DNA of 64,000 nt from Agromyces sp. H66 (GCF_004959775.1 NZ_SJZG01000010.1:38605-102604), one strand, 5' to 3'. Shown: positions 41,266-49,788, numbered from the stretch's first letter. The notes: a model not told the origin generated them from the letters alone. Numbers and translations are program-made.

Positions 41266-42806
41266 CCAGGCCGGGCGATCCCGGCCACGCCGCGGCGGCG
41301 CGCGAGGAGGCGACCTCGCACGTCCCGGCTCAGGTGACCGGGCCGATGGCGGATGCCGCGCTCCCGCGTCACCCGGTGACCCTGCACCGGCGACTCCTCG
41401 TCATCGTGGCCGCGTTGCTCGTCGCCGTGAGCGCCGTCATCGGCGTGGCGACCGTGGCCATCTTCCACGGCTCGTCGGTGGAGCGCCTCGACGCGAGTCT
41501 CCGCGCGACGACGACCCGTGCCGACCAGGTCGACGTCCCGGCGCTTCCGCCCGATCCGTCGGTGCGCGCCGAGGAGTTCCTGCGCGTTCCCGGCCAGCCC
41601 GTCGGCACGCTCGCGGCGTTCGTCAGCGACACCACGGTGTTCGCTCGGTACATCTCCGCGGGCGGCGAGGTTCCAGAGCTCGACGTCGCCGCCACCCGCG
41701 CCCTGACGGAGGTGCCACTCGACGGCAGGCCGCACACCATCACGGTGGGCTCGCTGGGCGAGTACCGCGCGCTGGCCCTCTCGCTGGAGGCCGCGCCCGA
41801 ATTCCGTGCCGTGCTCGCCCTGCCCATGGCCGACCTGAATGCACAGACGACGCAACTGGCCTGGACGGTCGCGCTCGTGGCGCTCGCGGGCCTTGCCGTC
41901 GCACTCGCGATCGGTTCCGCCGTGGTGCGGCGCGCGCTGAGCCCGCTCGCCGACGTCACCAGCACGGCGCAGCGCGTGTCGGATCTGCCGCTCGACCGCG
42001 GCGACGTCGCGCTCGCCGAGCGCGTGCCGGTCGGCGACGAGCGCACCGAGGTCGGCCGCCTGGGCACGGCGTTCAACCGCATGCTCGGACACGTGGCATC
42101 CGCGCTCTCGGCCCGCGAGCAGAGCGAGCAGAAGGTGCGCCGCTTCGTCGCGGACGCGAGTCACGAGCTCCGCACGCCGCTCGCCTCGATCCGCGGCTAC
42201 GCCGAGCTCACGCGGCTGCACGGCGGCGAGCTCCCGCCCGACGTGGTGCACGCGATCGGCCGGATCGAGGCGGAGTCGTTGCGCATGACCGAGCTCGTCG
42301 AGGACCTCCTGTTGCTCGCCCGTCTCGACGAGGGCCGCGAACTCGCCGCCCGGCCCGTGGACCTGCGTCAGCTCGTGGTCGACTCGGTCGGCGACGCGCA
42401 GGCTGCGGGCCCAGACCACGACTGGCGCGTCGCCGTGCCCGACGAGCCGGTGACCGTCATGGGCGACGCGTCGCGGCTGCACCAGGTGCTGGCGAACCTG
42501 CTCGCGAACGCGCGGGCGCACACGCCCGAGGGCACGGAGGTCGTGGTTCGCCTGCAGCGGGTGACGGATGCCGCGCCCGACCGGGTGCGCCTCACCGTGA
42601 CCGATGACGGTCCGGGCATCGACGCCGGCGTGCGTGCGAACCTGTTCGAGCGATTCGTGCGCGGCGACGCCTCCCGGTCGCGCCGAGCGGGGAGCACCGG
42701 TCTCGGGCTCGCCATCGTGCGCGCCGTCGTCGAGGCGCATGGCGGCACGGTCGCCGTCGAGAGCGAGCCCGGTCGCACCGAGTTCACGGTCGACCTGCCC
42801 GCCTGA
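41262..42806 (+). CDS. sensor histidine kinase
   Basis: A 514-residue membrane sensor kinase, partner of the upstream response regulator. A 45-residue cytoplasmic lead is followed by helix 1 (LLVIVAALLVAVSAVIGVAT, near 45-65), an extracellular sensor of about 130 residues and helix 2 (VALVALAGLAVALAIGSAVV, near 205-225). Next come HAMP, the H-box FVADASHELRTPLASI with phospho-His 301, the N-box HQVLANLLANARAHT near 407, the G1 motif DDGPGIDAG near 447, and G2 TGLGLAIVRAVVE near 480. The extracellular part lacks an identifiable sensory fold. Terminates at the long hairpin 42836-42893. Confidence 0.93.
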   Translation: MTRPGDPGHAAAAREEATSHVPAQVTGPMADAALPRHPVTLHRRLLVIVAALLVAVSAVIGVATVAIFHGSSVERLDASLRATTTRADQVDVPALPPDPSVRAEEFLRVPGQPVGTLAAFVSDTTVFARYISAGGEVPELDVAATRALTEVPLDGRPHTITVGSLGEYRALALSLEAAPEFRAVLALPMADLNAQTTQLAWTVALVALAGLAVALAIGSAVVRRALSPLADVTSTAQRVSDLPLDRGDVALAERVPVGDERTEVGRLGTAFNRMLGHVASALSAREQSEQKVRRFVADASHELRTPLASIRGYAELTRLHGGELPPDVVHAIGRIEAESLRMTELVEDLLLLARLDEGRELAARPVDLRQLVVDSVGDAQAAGPDHDWRVAVPDEPVTVMGDASRLHQVLANLLANARAHTPEGTEVVVRLQRVTDAAPDRVRLTVTDDGPGIDAGVRANLFERFVRGDASRSRRAGSTGLGLAIVRAVVEAHGGTVAVESEPGRTEFTVDLPA

Positions 42807-42835
42807 TTCGCGGGTCGCGCGGGGAGGCGGAAGCG

Positions 42836-42893
42836 CGAGATGATGCCAAGTGCACCGTTCCCCGGCCAGCACGGTGCATTTGGCATCATCTCG
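42836..42893. terminator. long-stem bidirectional terminator
   Basis: Arms 42836-42858 and 42871-42893 pair over 23 bases with one G-T wobble and a 12-base loop, located between the convergent sensor kinase and MarR genes. Same architecture as the hairpin at 4729-4784. Confidence 0.8.
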
Positions 42894-42942
42894 GCGCCCG
42901 ACCGGGTGAGGCGCCCGAGCAGGCCAGACGGGTGCTCGGGCG

Positions 42943-43446
42943 TCAGCCCTCGTCGCCCGAGCCGGGCGACGGCTCCTCGGCGACCATGACCTCGTTCGCG
43001 AGGCGGCCGAGCAGTCGCGCGAGCTGTTCGACGTCCTCGGCCGGCCAGGTTCGCAGCTTCGCGTGGGTCTGGCGCTGCATCCGGGAGGCCTTCTGGCCGA
43101 CGCGCTCGATCGCCTGGGGCGTGGGCCGGATGATCCGGGCCCGGCCGTCCGTCGGGTCGGCCGCCCCCTCGGCGAGGCCGAGCGCCTGGAGGTGCCGGAT
43201 CTGGCGGCTCACGACGCTCTTGTCGATCTCGAGCTCGGCGGCGATGGCCCCGGCGTGCATCGGCCCGCGACGCACGATCGCCGACAGGATCTTGTAGCCC
43301 ACCGGTTGCAGGTCTGGATGCACGGCGGCGGCGGCCTCCTTCCACACGGCTCGCGCCCGCACGAAGAGCAGCCGGAGCTGCTCCTCGACCGAGGCGATCT
43401 CGTCGTCGGAGGCCGTGCGCGATGCGGCCGCGTCGGGGGCGGTCAT
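42943..43446 (-). CDS. MarR-family transcriptional regulator
   Basis: A 167-residue repressor-type winged-helix protein. HPDLQPVGYKILSAIVRRG, AIAAELEIDKSVVSRQIRHL (HTH) and DPTDGRARIIRPTP (wing) appear in order. The end is Glu/Pro/Ser-rich. It starts nine bases after the drug exporter stop on the same strand, so it is the second gene of the exporter operon and probably represses it through the palindromes at 45293-45337. Confidence 0.9.
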   Translation of the reverse strand: MTAPDAAASRTASDDEIASVEEQLRLLFVRARAVWKEAAAAVHPDLQPVGYKILSAIVRRGPMHAGAIAAELEIDKSVVSRQIRHLQALGLAEGAADPTDGRARIIRPTPQAIERVGQKASRMQRQTHAKLRTWPAEDVEQLARLLGRLANEVMVAEEPSPGSGDEG

Positions 43447-43455
43447 GGGGCGATC

Positions 43456-45276
43456 CTATTGCCCGTCGGAACGTGGTCCGCGCGCGACGGATGCCTCGTC
43501 CACCACGTCGAGGGCATCGGTGGCGGGATCGTGCGCGAGACCCACCGGGGTGAGCGCGACGGATGCCGCGGCGGTGTCGATCACGGCGTCCGCAGCATCC
43601 TCGAATTCCCGGACGTGCTCCTCGTGTCGATCGGCCGGGGTCGCGGTCGCGGCATCCGCCCGCTCCTCGGCTTTCGCCCGCTGGATCGCGTTCTGGGTGC
43701 CCAGGGTCACGTTGGGGAGGAAGAGCACCGCGACGAGCGTGACGATCGCCAGCGGGACCGCGGTCAGGAACACGCTGCCCACGCCGGTGCCGTAGGCGGA
43801 CTCGACGATGACCCGGAGGAACCCCGGCAGCTGGCTGATCTGGGGGATCGTGCCGCCGTCGAGCGTCCTGGCCGCCTCGAGCTGCTGCTCTGGTGAGAGC
43901 CCGCCGATTCCCGTGGCGATGTGCTCGGCCACCACGGTGCCGAGGATCGAGCCCATGACCGCGACGCCGACGGCGCCGCCGAGGCTGCGGAAGAACGTCA
44001 CCGCACTGGTGGCGACGCCGAGGTTCCTCACCTCCGTCGTGTTCTGCACGATGAGCACGAGGTTCTGCATCAGCATTCCGACCCCGGCACCGAGCGCGAA
44101 CATCGAGACGCCGACGTACCAGAAGTCGGTGTCGTACTCGAGTCGCGAGAGCAGGATGCTGCCGATGATCATGAGCACGCTTCCGGCGACCATGAAGCCC
44201 TTCCACCTGCCGCGCCGGCTCACGAGCGCGCCGATCACGGTGGAGGCGATGAGCAGGCCCGCCATCATGGGGATCGTGAGCAGACCGGACTCGGTCGGAG
44301 TGGCGCCGCGCGCGAGCTGCATGTACTGGCTGAGGAAGACCGCGGTGCCGAACATCGCAACCCCGACGGAGATCGAGGCGATCACGGCGAGCGTGAACGT
44401 GCGGTTCCGGAAGAGGCCGAGCGGGATGACCGGCTCCTTCACGCGGAGCTCGACCATGATCGCGATCGCGAGGAGGAGCACCGCGCCGCCCACCATGACG
44501 AGGCTCGGTACCGAGATCCACTCGAACTCGCTGCCCGCGAACGTCACCCAGAGCAGGAGGAGCGAGACGCCCGCCGAGATGAGCACGATGCCCACATAGT
44601 CGATGGAGACCTTCTGCCTCGGGCGCTTGGGCAGGTGCAGGGTGCGCTGGAGCAGCACGAGGGCGACAACGGCGATCGGCAGGGCGACGAAGAAGTTCCA
44701 GCGCCAGCCGAGGCCGTCGGTGAGGACGCCGCCGAGCAGCGGCCCACCGACGGTGGCCACCGCCATGACGGCGCCGAAGAGCCCGGCGTACTTCCCGCGT
44801 TCGCGCGGGCTGATGATGTCGGCCATGACGATCTGGCTGAGGGCCACGAGCCCGCCCGCGCCGATGCCCTGGAAGACGCGCATCGTGATGAGGGTTGCGG
44901 TGTCCTGCGAGAAGCCGGCGATCGCCGAGGCGAGCACGAACACCACGAGGGCCAGCTGCAGCAGTAGCTTGCGGTTGAACAGGTCGGCCAGCTTGCCCCA
45001 CACGGGCGTCGACACGGTGGTCGCGAGCAGGGTCGCCGTGACGACCCAGGTGAAGGCCGACTGGTCGCCCTCGAGGTCGGAGATGATGACCGGGAGCGAC
45101 GTGCCGACGACCGTGTTCGCGAGCATCGACACGAACATGCCGAGCAGCAGGCCCGAGAGCGCGGTGAGCACCTCCCGGTGGGTCATGCCGTTGTCGGAGA
45201 GCGCGGCGGGCGCGGAAAGCGCGGCGGGCGCGGCATCCGTCGGCTTCGGAGCGCGAACGCGGGAGGGCTTGGCCAT
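43456..45276 (-). CDS. MFS drug exporter, DHA2 (14-helix) family
   Basis: A 606-residue proton-driven exporter with fourteen predicted membrane helices. Motif A lies in GKLADLFNRKLLL near 90, the RVFQGIGAGGLVALS block (motif B) near 130 and the GPLLGGVLTDGLGWRWNFF block (motif C) near 180, which marks drug:H+ antiporters. A 30-residue N-terminal tail and a 100-residue acidic C-terminal tail flank the membrane part. ATG 45276 has TGGAG just upstream; a TTG at 45306 would run through the operator and is unlikely. Cotranscribed with a MarR repressor. Confidence 0.9.
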   Translation of the reverse strand: MAKPSRVRAPKPTDAAPAALSAPAALSDNGMTHREVLTALSGLLLGMFVSMLANTVVGTSLPVIISDLEGDQSAFTWVVTATLLATTVSTPVWGKLADLFNRKLLLQLALVVFVLASAIAGFSQDTATLITMRVFQGIGAGGLVALSQIVMADIISPRERGKYAGLFGAVMAVATVGGPLLGGVLTDGLGWRWNFFVALPIAVVALVLLQRTLHLPKRPRQKVSIDYVGIVLISAGVSLLLLWVTFAGSEFEWISVPSLVMVGGAVLLLAIAIMVELRVKEPVIPLGLFRNRTFTLAVIASISVGVAMFGTAVFLSQYMQLARGATPTESGLLTIPMMAGLLIASTVIGALVSRRGRWKGFMVAGSVLMIIGSILLSRLEYDTDFWYVGVSMFALGAGVGMLMQNLVLIVQNTTEVRNLGVATSAVTFFRSLGGAVGVAVMGSILGTVVAEHIATGIGGLSPEQQLEAARTLDGGTIPQISQLPGFLRVIVESAYGTGVGSVFLTAVPLAIVTLVAVLFLPNVTLGTQNAIQRAKAEERADAATATPADRHEEHVREFEDAADAVIDTAAASVALTPVGLAHDPATDALDVVDEASVARGPRSDGQ

Positions 45277-45292
45277 ATGACTCCAGAATTGA

Positions 45293-45337
45293 TTGATTGG
45301 AGTCAACTATAAGGAACTAGTGGACTTACGTCAACTA
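45293..45337. promoter_or_regulatory. two MarR-type operators ahead of the drug exporter
   Basis: Site 1 (45293-45306) is TTGATTGG-AGTCAA, an imperfect palindrome. Site 2 (45318-45337) has arms TAGTGGAC and GTCAACTA around TTAC with one mismatch. Both contain TAGTTGAC/GTCAACTA in the exporter direction. Core spacing and sequence resemble the site at 11117-11130. Confidence 0.6.
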
Positions 45338-45384
45338 TCGAGGTCTCGGCAGCCCGGCCGGCGTGGGTCTGCGGACGTCGCGGC

Positions 45385-45774
45385 TCATCCCACCACGGCG
45401 ACGGCCTCGATCTCGACCAGAGCCTCGGGCCGCCCGAGGCTCGCGACATTGAGCACGGTGACGGCGGTCGCGTGCCGGCCCCATACCCTCGCCGAGGCGG
45501 CATAGCCCGCGTTCGGGTCCTGACCGGCCGCGAGGTAGATCGCGAGCCGTACGACATTCGTCTGATCGGCCCCCGCCTCGGCGAGCACCGCGAGCACGTT
45601 CCGCAGCGCCTGCTCGGTCTGCGGGCCGAGTCCGCCCTCGACGATGGCGCCCGAGGCATCCGTGCCGTTCTGGCCGCCGACGTAGAGCGTGTCGTGGCCG
45701 CCGCGAACGAGCACCCCCTGGCTGAAGGCCGGGTTCGCAAACAGCGACGACGGGTTCAGGTGTGTGATCTCCAT
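45385..45774 (-). CDS. Rid (YjgF/YER057c/UK114) family protein lacking the RidA arginine
   Basis: A 129-residue small trimeric-type protein. GGQNGTDASGAIVEGG near 33 and LRNVLAVLAEAGADQTNVVRL near 58 are the Rid core. The ending ALVEIEAVAV matches. The segment that in RidA contains the catalytic Arg (PARS) reads HATA here, so imine/enamine deaminase activity of the RidA kind is unlikely; it belongs to a non-RidA Rid subgroup. ATG 45774. It lies between an exporter operon and a peptidase gene without clear linkage to either. Confidence 0.82.
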   Translation of the reverse strand: MEITHLNPSSLFANPAFSQGVLVRGGHDTLYVGGQNGTDASGAIVEGGLGPQTEQALRNVLAVLAEAGADQTNVVRLAIYLAAGQDPNAGYAASARVWGRHATAVTVLNVASLGRPEALVEIEAVAVVG

Positions 45775-45817
45775 GCTGCGTTCCTATCCCGACCCGCCGA
45801 CGCTCCGGTCGAACGCC

Positions 45818-45852
45818 GCCGGGGGCACTCGATCCACTCGAGTGCCCCCGGC
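45818..45852. terminator. terminator of the M14 peptidase gene
   Basis: Perfect 15-base arms (45818-45832 and 45838-45852) with a five-base loop, directly downstream of the reverse-strand peptidase stop at 45870. The strong GC-rich stem lacks a T-run. Confidence 0.8.
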
Positions 45853-45869
45853 TCAGTCGTGCGCCGTCG

Positions 45870-47003
45870 TCATTCGTGCTCGTGGGGGTTCGTCACGAAG
45901 TCCCCTCGCTCGCGGATGTCGTCTGCGGGTGCCGTGCTCGCCGTCCACAACGAGCCCTCGGCCGCGGCCGTGAGCACGGCCATGCCGGCGACCTCGGCGT
46001 GCTTGGCGAGGTGCCCGACGGACTTCTGGCCGATGCCGCCTCGGACTTCGAAGAGCACCGAGGCGGAGCCGAGCAGGCCATAGGCGTTGCGTGCAATACC
46101 GGGAGTCGTCGTGCTCGGATACCTCGTGATGTTCGCCCAGCCGTAGTCCTCGAGCGAGGTCAGCATGACCGACACCGCGCGCTTCGACGTCGTGATCGTC
46201 GACGCGAACTCATCGGCGATGCCGAGGCGTGCGGCCTCCTCGGTGGCGTTGGGCCACATGATCGAGCCGGTGATGAGTCGGCCGTCCTCGTCGACGTAGG
46301 ACCCCTGGTGGTGGAAGTCCACGACCACCTGCGGCTGGCGTTCGTCCCAGAGCAGGCGCATGGCGACGGCCTCGTCGACCGGGTTGTTCGCGTCGAGTCC
46401 GGGCTGATACGAGTGGTCGTACGCGCTCTCCGTGTAGGAGTGGTACCGGTTGATGTCGTACCCGCGTCCGCCCTGGTAGAACGAGCAGAAGGCGGAGCAG
46501 GTCGGGTCGTAGTTCTGCCGCCACGGGGTGGTGAGACCCTGCGAGTCGACCACGTCGCCGTCGAACCCGTCGACATTGACCCGCGGCACGATCGTCACGG
46601 TGAGGGCCTCGCGAATCGCCTGCGCCTGCGTGGAGTTCCCGGCGAGCGCCCGGACGATCGAGAGCATCCCCTCGCTGACCACGTATTCGTTGCCGTGCTG
46701 GTTGGCGACGAACATGATGTCCACAGGACCGTCACCGACCGTGACGACGGGGATGTCGCGCCCGAGGTTGGACTGCAGCGGAGCGGGCGCGACATCGATC
46801 GTGCCGCCGGAGCTGCGCTCGATCGTGCGCAGCGTGTCCCAGAGCTGCTCGTATCCGTGGATCGCCTCGACGTTCTCTTCGCCGTCGTCCCAGGGCCCGC
46901 CGGGCACCGTGACCGGGTCGGCCAGCGCGGGACCGGCCAGACCCACGAGGGTCACGGCCACGAGGGATGTGCCGAGGGCTGATCCGATGGTTCGCAAACG
47001 CAT
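45870..47003 (-). CDS. secreted M14-family zinc carboxypeptidase
   Basis: A 377-residue exported metallopeptidase. The signal peptide MRLRTIGSALGTSLVAVTLV ends in GPALA, a signal-peptidase I-like site near residue 28. The zinc site is NQHGNE near 103 (His and Glu) plus His in DFHHQGS near 230. The catalytic Glu should lie in LFEVRGG near 318. Four closely spaced Cys are reduced to two in DPTCSAFCSFY near 165, probably a disulfide. M14 enzymes trim C-terminal residues or peptidoglycan peptides; the substrate is not predictable. ATG 47003 is preceded by AAGGAGAG. Confidence 0.85.
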   Translation of the reverse strand: MRLRTIGSALGTSLVAVTLVGLAGPALADPVTVPGGPWDDGEENVEAIHGYEQLWDTLRTIERSSGGTIDVAPAPLQSNLGRDIPVVTVGDGPVDIMFVANQHGNEYVVSEGMLSIVRALAGNSTQAQAIREALTVTIVPRVNVDGFDGDVVDSQGLTTPWRQNYDPTCSAFCSFYQGGRGYDINRYHSYTESAYDHSYQPGLDANNPVDEAVAMRLLWDERQPQVVVDFHHQGSYVDEDGRLITGSIMWPNATEEAARLGIADEFASTITTSKRAVSVMLTSLEDYGWANITRYPSTTTPGIARNAYGLLGSASVLFEVRGGIGQKSVGHLAKHAEVAGMAVLTAAAEGSLWTASTAPADDIRERGDFVTNPHEHE

Positions 47004-47169
47004 ACCGTCTCTCCTTCTGATGTGTCAGTGCACTGCACATGAAGGGGCGGGGGAGCGAGCGCAGGGGGCCCCGTTCGGTGCGTTCAGTCTGGCAAGCGAG
47101 TTCGAGCGAGGTCAAGGCCGACCTCAGCGGATGTCGGCGAGAAGGCGTCATCACCAGGGGGCTCCGATT

Positions 47170-47197
47170 TTGCGACGGATGCGGCATCCGCTACTGT
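47170..47197 (+). promoter_or_regulatory. rplJL promoter
   Basis: TTGCGA (47170-47175) and TACTGT (47192-47197) are separated by 16 bases, a good housekeeping promoter. It lies about 220 bases upstream of rplJ, leaving room for the leader described next. Confidence 0.6.
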
Positions 47198-47199
47198 GG

Positions 47200-47420
47200 A
47201 TGGAGCCGAAGACCGCTGGTTGTCGTGCGCGCCGCAAGGCGAGCCGACCGAAGTCTTGCGAAAGCAAGTGCCCGCGCAGGTGTGACGAAGACTTCCCGAT
47301 CGTTCGGGCCGAGCTCCGCGCAACTGCGCCGGAGCTCTTTTCTTTCTCCCATGAGTTTGCCCAGCGCTCCCAGGCCGTGCACCGCCTCCGCGGTGCGCGT
47401 TGAATTCACAAGGAGTGGCC
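47200..47420 (+). promoter_or_regulatory. ribosomal protein L10 leader with attenuator terminator
   Basis: The roughly 220-base untranslated region before rplJ matches the place and structure of the L10 leader, which binds free L10(L12)4 to stop excess synthesis. An intrinsic terminator lies within it: GAGCTCCG (47311-47318) pairs with CGGAGCTC (47330-47337) and is followed by TTTTCTTT (47338-47345). This T-run is the only clear one found with a GC stem in the window. Upstream GC-rich stems around 47240-47290 would form the protein-binding junction. Confidence 0.75.
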
Positions 47421-47936
47421 ATGGCGAACAAGGAAGCCTCGGTTGCCGAACTCACGAACCTGTTCGAGAGCTCGACCGCCGTTCTGCTGACCGAATACCG
47501 CGGCCTCACTGTTGCCCAGCTCAAGACGCTGCGCAAGTCCATCAGTGGGGACGCGAGCTACGCCGTGGTGAAGAACACGCTGACCAAGATCGCGGCGAAC
47601 AACGCCGGCATCTCGTCGTTCGACGACGAGCTCGCCGGACCGTCGGCGATCGCGTTCGTGCACGGTGACCCGGTCGCCGTCGCGAAGGCGCTGCGTGACT
47701 TCGCCAAGGCGAACCCCCTCCTCGTGGTCAAGGGCGGCTATTTCGATGGCAAGCCCCTGACCGCCGAAGAGGTAGGCAAGCTCGCCGACCTCGAGTCCCG
47801 CGAAGTGCTGCTGGCGAAGCTCGCCGGCGCCTTCAAGGCCTCGCTGTTCGGAGCCGCATATCTGTTCAACGCACCGCTCTCGAAGGCCGTTCGCACGGTC
47901 GACGCGCTGCGTGAGAAGCAGGAGTCCGCTGCGTAG
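47421..47936 (+). CDS. rplJ: 50S ribosomal protein L10
   Basis: A 171-residue ribosomal stalk base protein that anchors L7/L12 dimers to 23S r[22 protein letters not shown] near residue 23 and [13 protein letters not shown] near 52 are typical; the C-terminal helix ([14 protein letters not shown]) binds L7/L12. ATG 47421 follows AAGGAG. It is regulated by the leader at 47200-47420 and cotranscribed with rplL 50 bases downstream. Confidence 0.97.
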   Translation: MANKEASVAELTNLFESSTAVLLTEYRGLTVAQLKTLRKSISGDASYAVVKNTLTKIAANNAGISSFDDELAGPSAIAFVHGDPVAVAKALRDFAKANPLLVVKGGYFDGKPLTAEEVGKLADLESREVLLAKLAGAFKASLFGAAYLFNAPLSKAVRTVDALREKQESAA

Positions 47937-47986
47937 GCGCGAGCCTCTCAAGCGGTGAGTAACCAGGAAATCTAAGGAGAAGAATC

Positions 47987-48376
47987 ATGGCGAAGCTGTC
48001 CACTGAGGAACTGCTCGAGCAGTTCAAGGGCCTGACCCTCATCGAGCTCTCGGAGTTCGTCAAGGCGTTCGAGGAGACCTTCGAGGTCACCGCGGCCGCC
48101 CCGGTCGCCGTTGCCGGCCCCGCTGCCGCAGGCGGCGGCGCCGCTGCCGAAGAGGTCGAGGAGAAGGACTCCTTCGACGTCATCCTCGAGGCTGCCGGCG
48201 ACAAGAAGATCCAGGTCATCAAGGTCGTGCGCGAGCTCACCTCGCTCGGCCTCGGCGAGGCCAAGGCCGTCGTCGACGGTGCTCCCAAGGCCGTGCTCGA
48301 GGGCGCGAACAAGGAGACCGCCGACAAGGCGAAGGCTTCCCTCGAGGAGGCCGGCGCGACCGTCACCCTCAAGTAG
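47987..48376 (+). CDS. rplL: 50S ribosomal protein L7/L12
   Basis: A 129-residue stalk protein that recruits translation factors. The N-terminal dimerisation part [20 protein letters not shown] is followed by an Ala/Gly-rich hinge ([19 protein letters not shown], near 44-60). The C-terminal domain reads [20 protein letters not shown] and [23 protein letters not shown] 47987 is preceded by AAGGAG. Ends before the hairpin at 48432-48472. Confidence 0.97.
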   Translation: MAKLSTEELLEQFKGLTLIELSEFVKAFEETFEVTAAAPVAVAGPAAAGGGAAAEEVEEKDSFDVILEAAGDKKIQVIKVVRELTSLGLGEAKAVVDGAPKAVLEGANKETADKAKASLEEAGATVTLK

Positions 48377-48431
48377 TCGCCGCCCGCGAGAGCGGGAACG
48401 CAGCTTGAGGTGACCTGCGTCACCTGAATGA

Positions 48432-48472
48432 ACGGATGCCCCGTGGCCGATCATCGGCCGCGGGGCATCCGT
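48432..48472. terminator. rplJL terminator (bidirectional)
   Basis: Arms 48432-48450 and 48454-48472 pair over 19 bases with one G-T wobble and a three-base loop. Both arms include the heptamer GGATGCC/GGCATCC that is over-used in this window. It lies 56 bases after rplL and before the convergent LacI gene. Confidence 0.8.
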
Positions 48473-48492
48473 CGTATTGGGCGCGGCCGCCT

Positions 48493-49521
48493 TCAGCGCG
48501 GCGCAGACGTCGTGCTCGAACGCACCACCAGCCGGGTCTTGAGCGGCGTGTCGTCGTGCTCGGGGGCGCCGTCGTCGGACACCTCGCCGAGGAGGCGCAT
48601 GACGCGGGCGACGGCGATCCGACCCTGCTCGCCGGGGTACTGCTCGACCGTCGTCAGCCCGAACAGCTCGGCGTACTCGTGCCCGTCGATGCCGACGATC
48701 GAGAGCTGGCTCGGCATCGCGATGCCGAGCCGCTCGGCCGCGCGCATCGCACCGAACGCGACCTCGTCGGATGCCGCGAAGATCGCGGTCGGGCGATCGC
48801 CGGGATGCCCGAGCAGTTGGAGGGCCGCCGCGTAGCCGCCCGGGAGGCTCATCTCGGCCTCGACGACGCCACCCGAATTGCCGGCCGGTGCGAGGCCCGC
48901 GGCATCCATCGACTCGAGGAATCCCGAGCGGCGGAGCCCCTGGACGCTCCGCGCCGCGGCACCCGAGCCGGCGCCCGCGAGATGCGCGATGCGCGTGTGA
49001 CCGAGCTTCAGGAGATGCTCGGTGGCGAGGGATGCCGCGGCGCGATCGTCGATGGCGAGCCGTGGCGCGCCGGGCGCCGTGCCGCCGAGCGCGAGGATGG
49101 GCTTGGCTCGCCGCGTGATGACCTCGACCTCGCGTTCGGTCAGGTCGACGCCGACCGCCATCACCGCATCGACGCGCTTGCGGGCGAGGAAGAAGTCGAA
49201 CACGCGGTCGCGCTCGGGTCCCGCCTGGGCGAGGTTGTAGAGGGTGAGGTCGTAGCCCGCCGAGAGCAGCGCGCGCTCGATGCCCTCGAGCACCTCGCCG
49301 AAGAACCAGCGGTTGACGAACGGGATGACGACGCCGACGTTCTTCGTGCGTCCGGTCACGAGGCTCGCGGCGTCGGGAGAGGCGATGTAGCCGATGCGCG
49401 CCGCGGCCGCCTGGACGCGTCGTCGGGTGTCCTCCGCGACGTAGCCGCGCCCGCTGAGCGCGCGTGAGGCCGTGGCTTTGGAGACGCCCGCCAGGCGTGC
49501 GACGTCGCCGATCGCTGGCAT
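48493..49521 (-). CDS. LacI-family transcriptional regulator
   Basis: A 342-residue sugar-responsive repressor. The HTH is IGDVARLAGVSKATASRALS followed by the hinge helix (SLVTGRTKNVGVVIP). The periplasmic-binding-like core has MAVGVDLTEREVEV, LAIDDRAAASLATEHLLKLG near 160 and IVGIDGHEYAELFGLTTVEQ near 275. ATG 49521 has GGAGGGAGG just upstream. It is divergent from a sugar ABC operon, with three palindromic LacI-type sites between, so it very probably controls both. Confidence 0.92.
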   Translation of the reverse strand: MPAIGDVARLAGVSKATASRALSGRGYVAEDTRRRVQAAAARIGYIASPDAASLVTGRTKNVGVVIPFVNRWFFGEVLEGIERALLSAGYDLTLYNLAQAGPERDRVFDFFLARKRVDAVMAVGVDLTEREVEVITRRAKPILALGGTAPGAPRLAIDDRAAASLATEHLLKLGHTRIAHLAGAGSGAAARSVQGLRRSGFLESMDAAGLAPAGNSGGVVEAEMSLPGGYAAALQLLGHPGDRPTAIFAASDEVAFGAMRAAERLGIAMPSQLSIVGIDGHEYAELFGLTTVEQYPGEQGRIAVARVMRLLGEVSDDGAPEHDDTPLKTRLVVRSSTTSAPR

Positions 49522-49581
49522 GTGCGCCTCCCTCCATCGGGCAGCTCCGTTGCCGAGTGTAATGCGAATCCCGTGCAATGT

Positions 49582-49751
49582 GGAACCGTTTCCCTATGTC
49601 ATGAGGCATCTCGAGTCCGCGGCATCTCGCGCAGGTGAGAGCGCTCTCGCCCTGTCATTCCACGGCCCGTTCGGCCGGTGTCCGAACCGTGACCTGACAT
49701 CACTTGTGAGGATCCGTGTGGTGTCCTACCGTGGACGCTGGAACCGGTTCC
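49582..49751. promoter_or_regulatory. three LacI-type palindromic operators
   Basis: GGAACCGTTTCC (49582-49593), GAGAGCGCTCTC (49637-49648, perfect) and GGAACCGGTTCC (49740-49751, perfect) lie in the 267-base spacer between the LacI gene and the sugar ABC operon. The first is about 60 bases before the repressor start, the last 37 bases before the binding-protein start. A central CG dinucleotide is the hallmark of LacI-family operators. The two GGAACC sites share a sequence; the GAGAGCGCTCTC site may be bound by the same or another LacI protein. Confidence 0.75.
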
Positions 49752-49788
49752 CGGCTTCGCCTTGCACCATACTCAACGAGGAGAAGAC

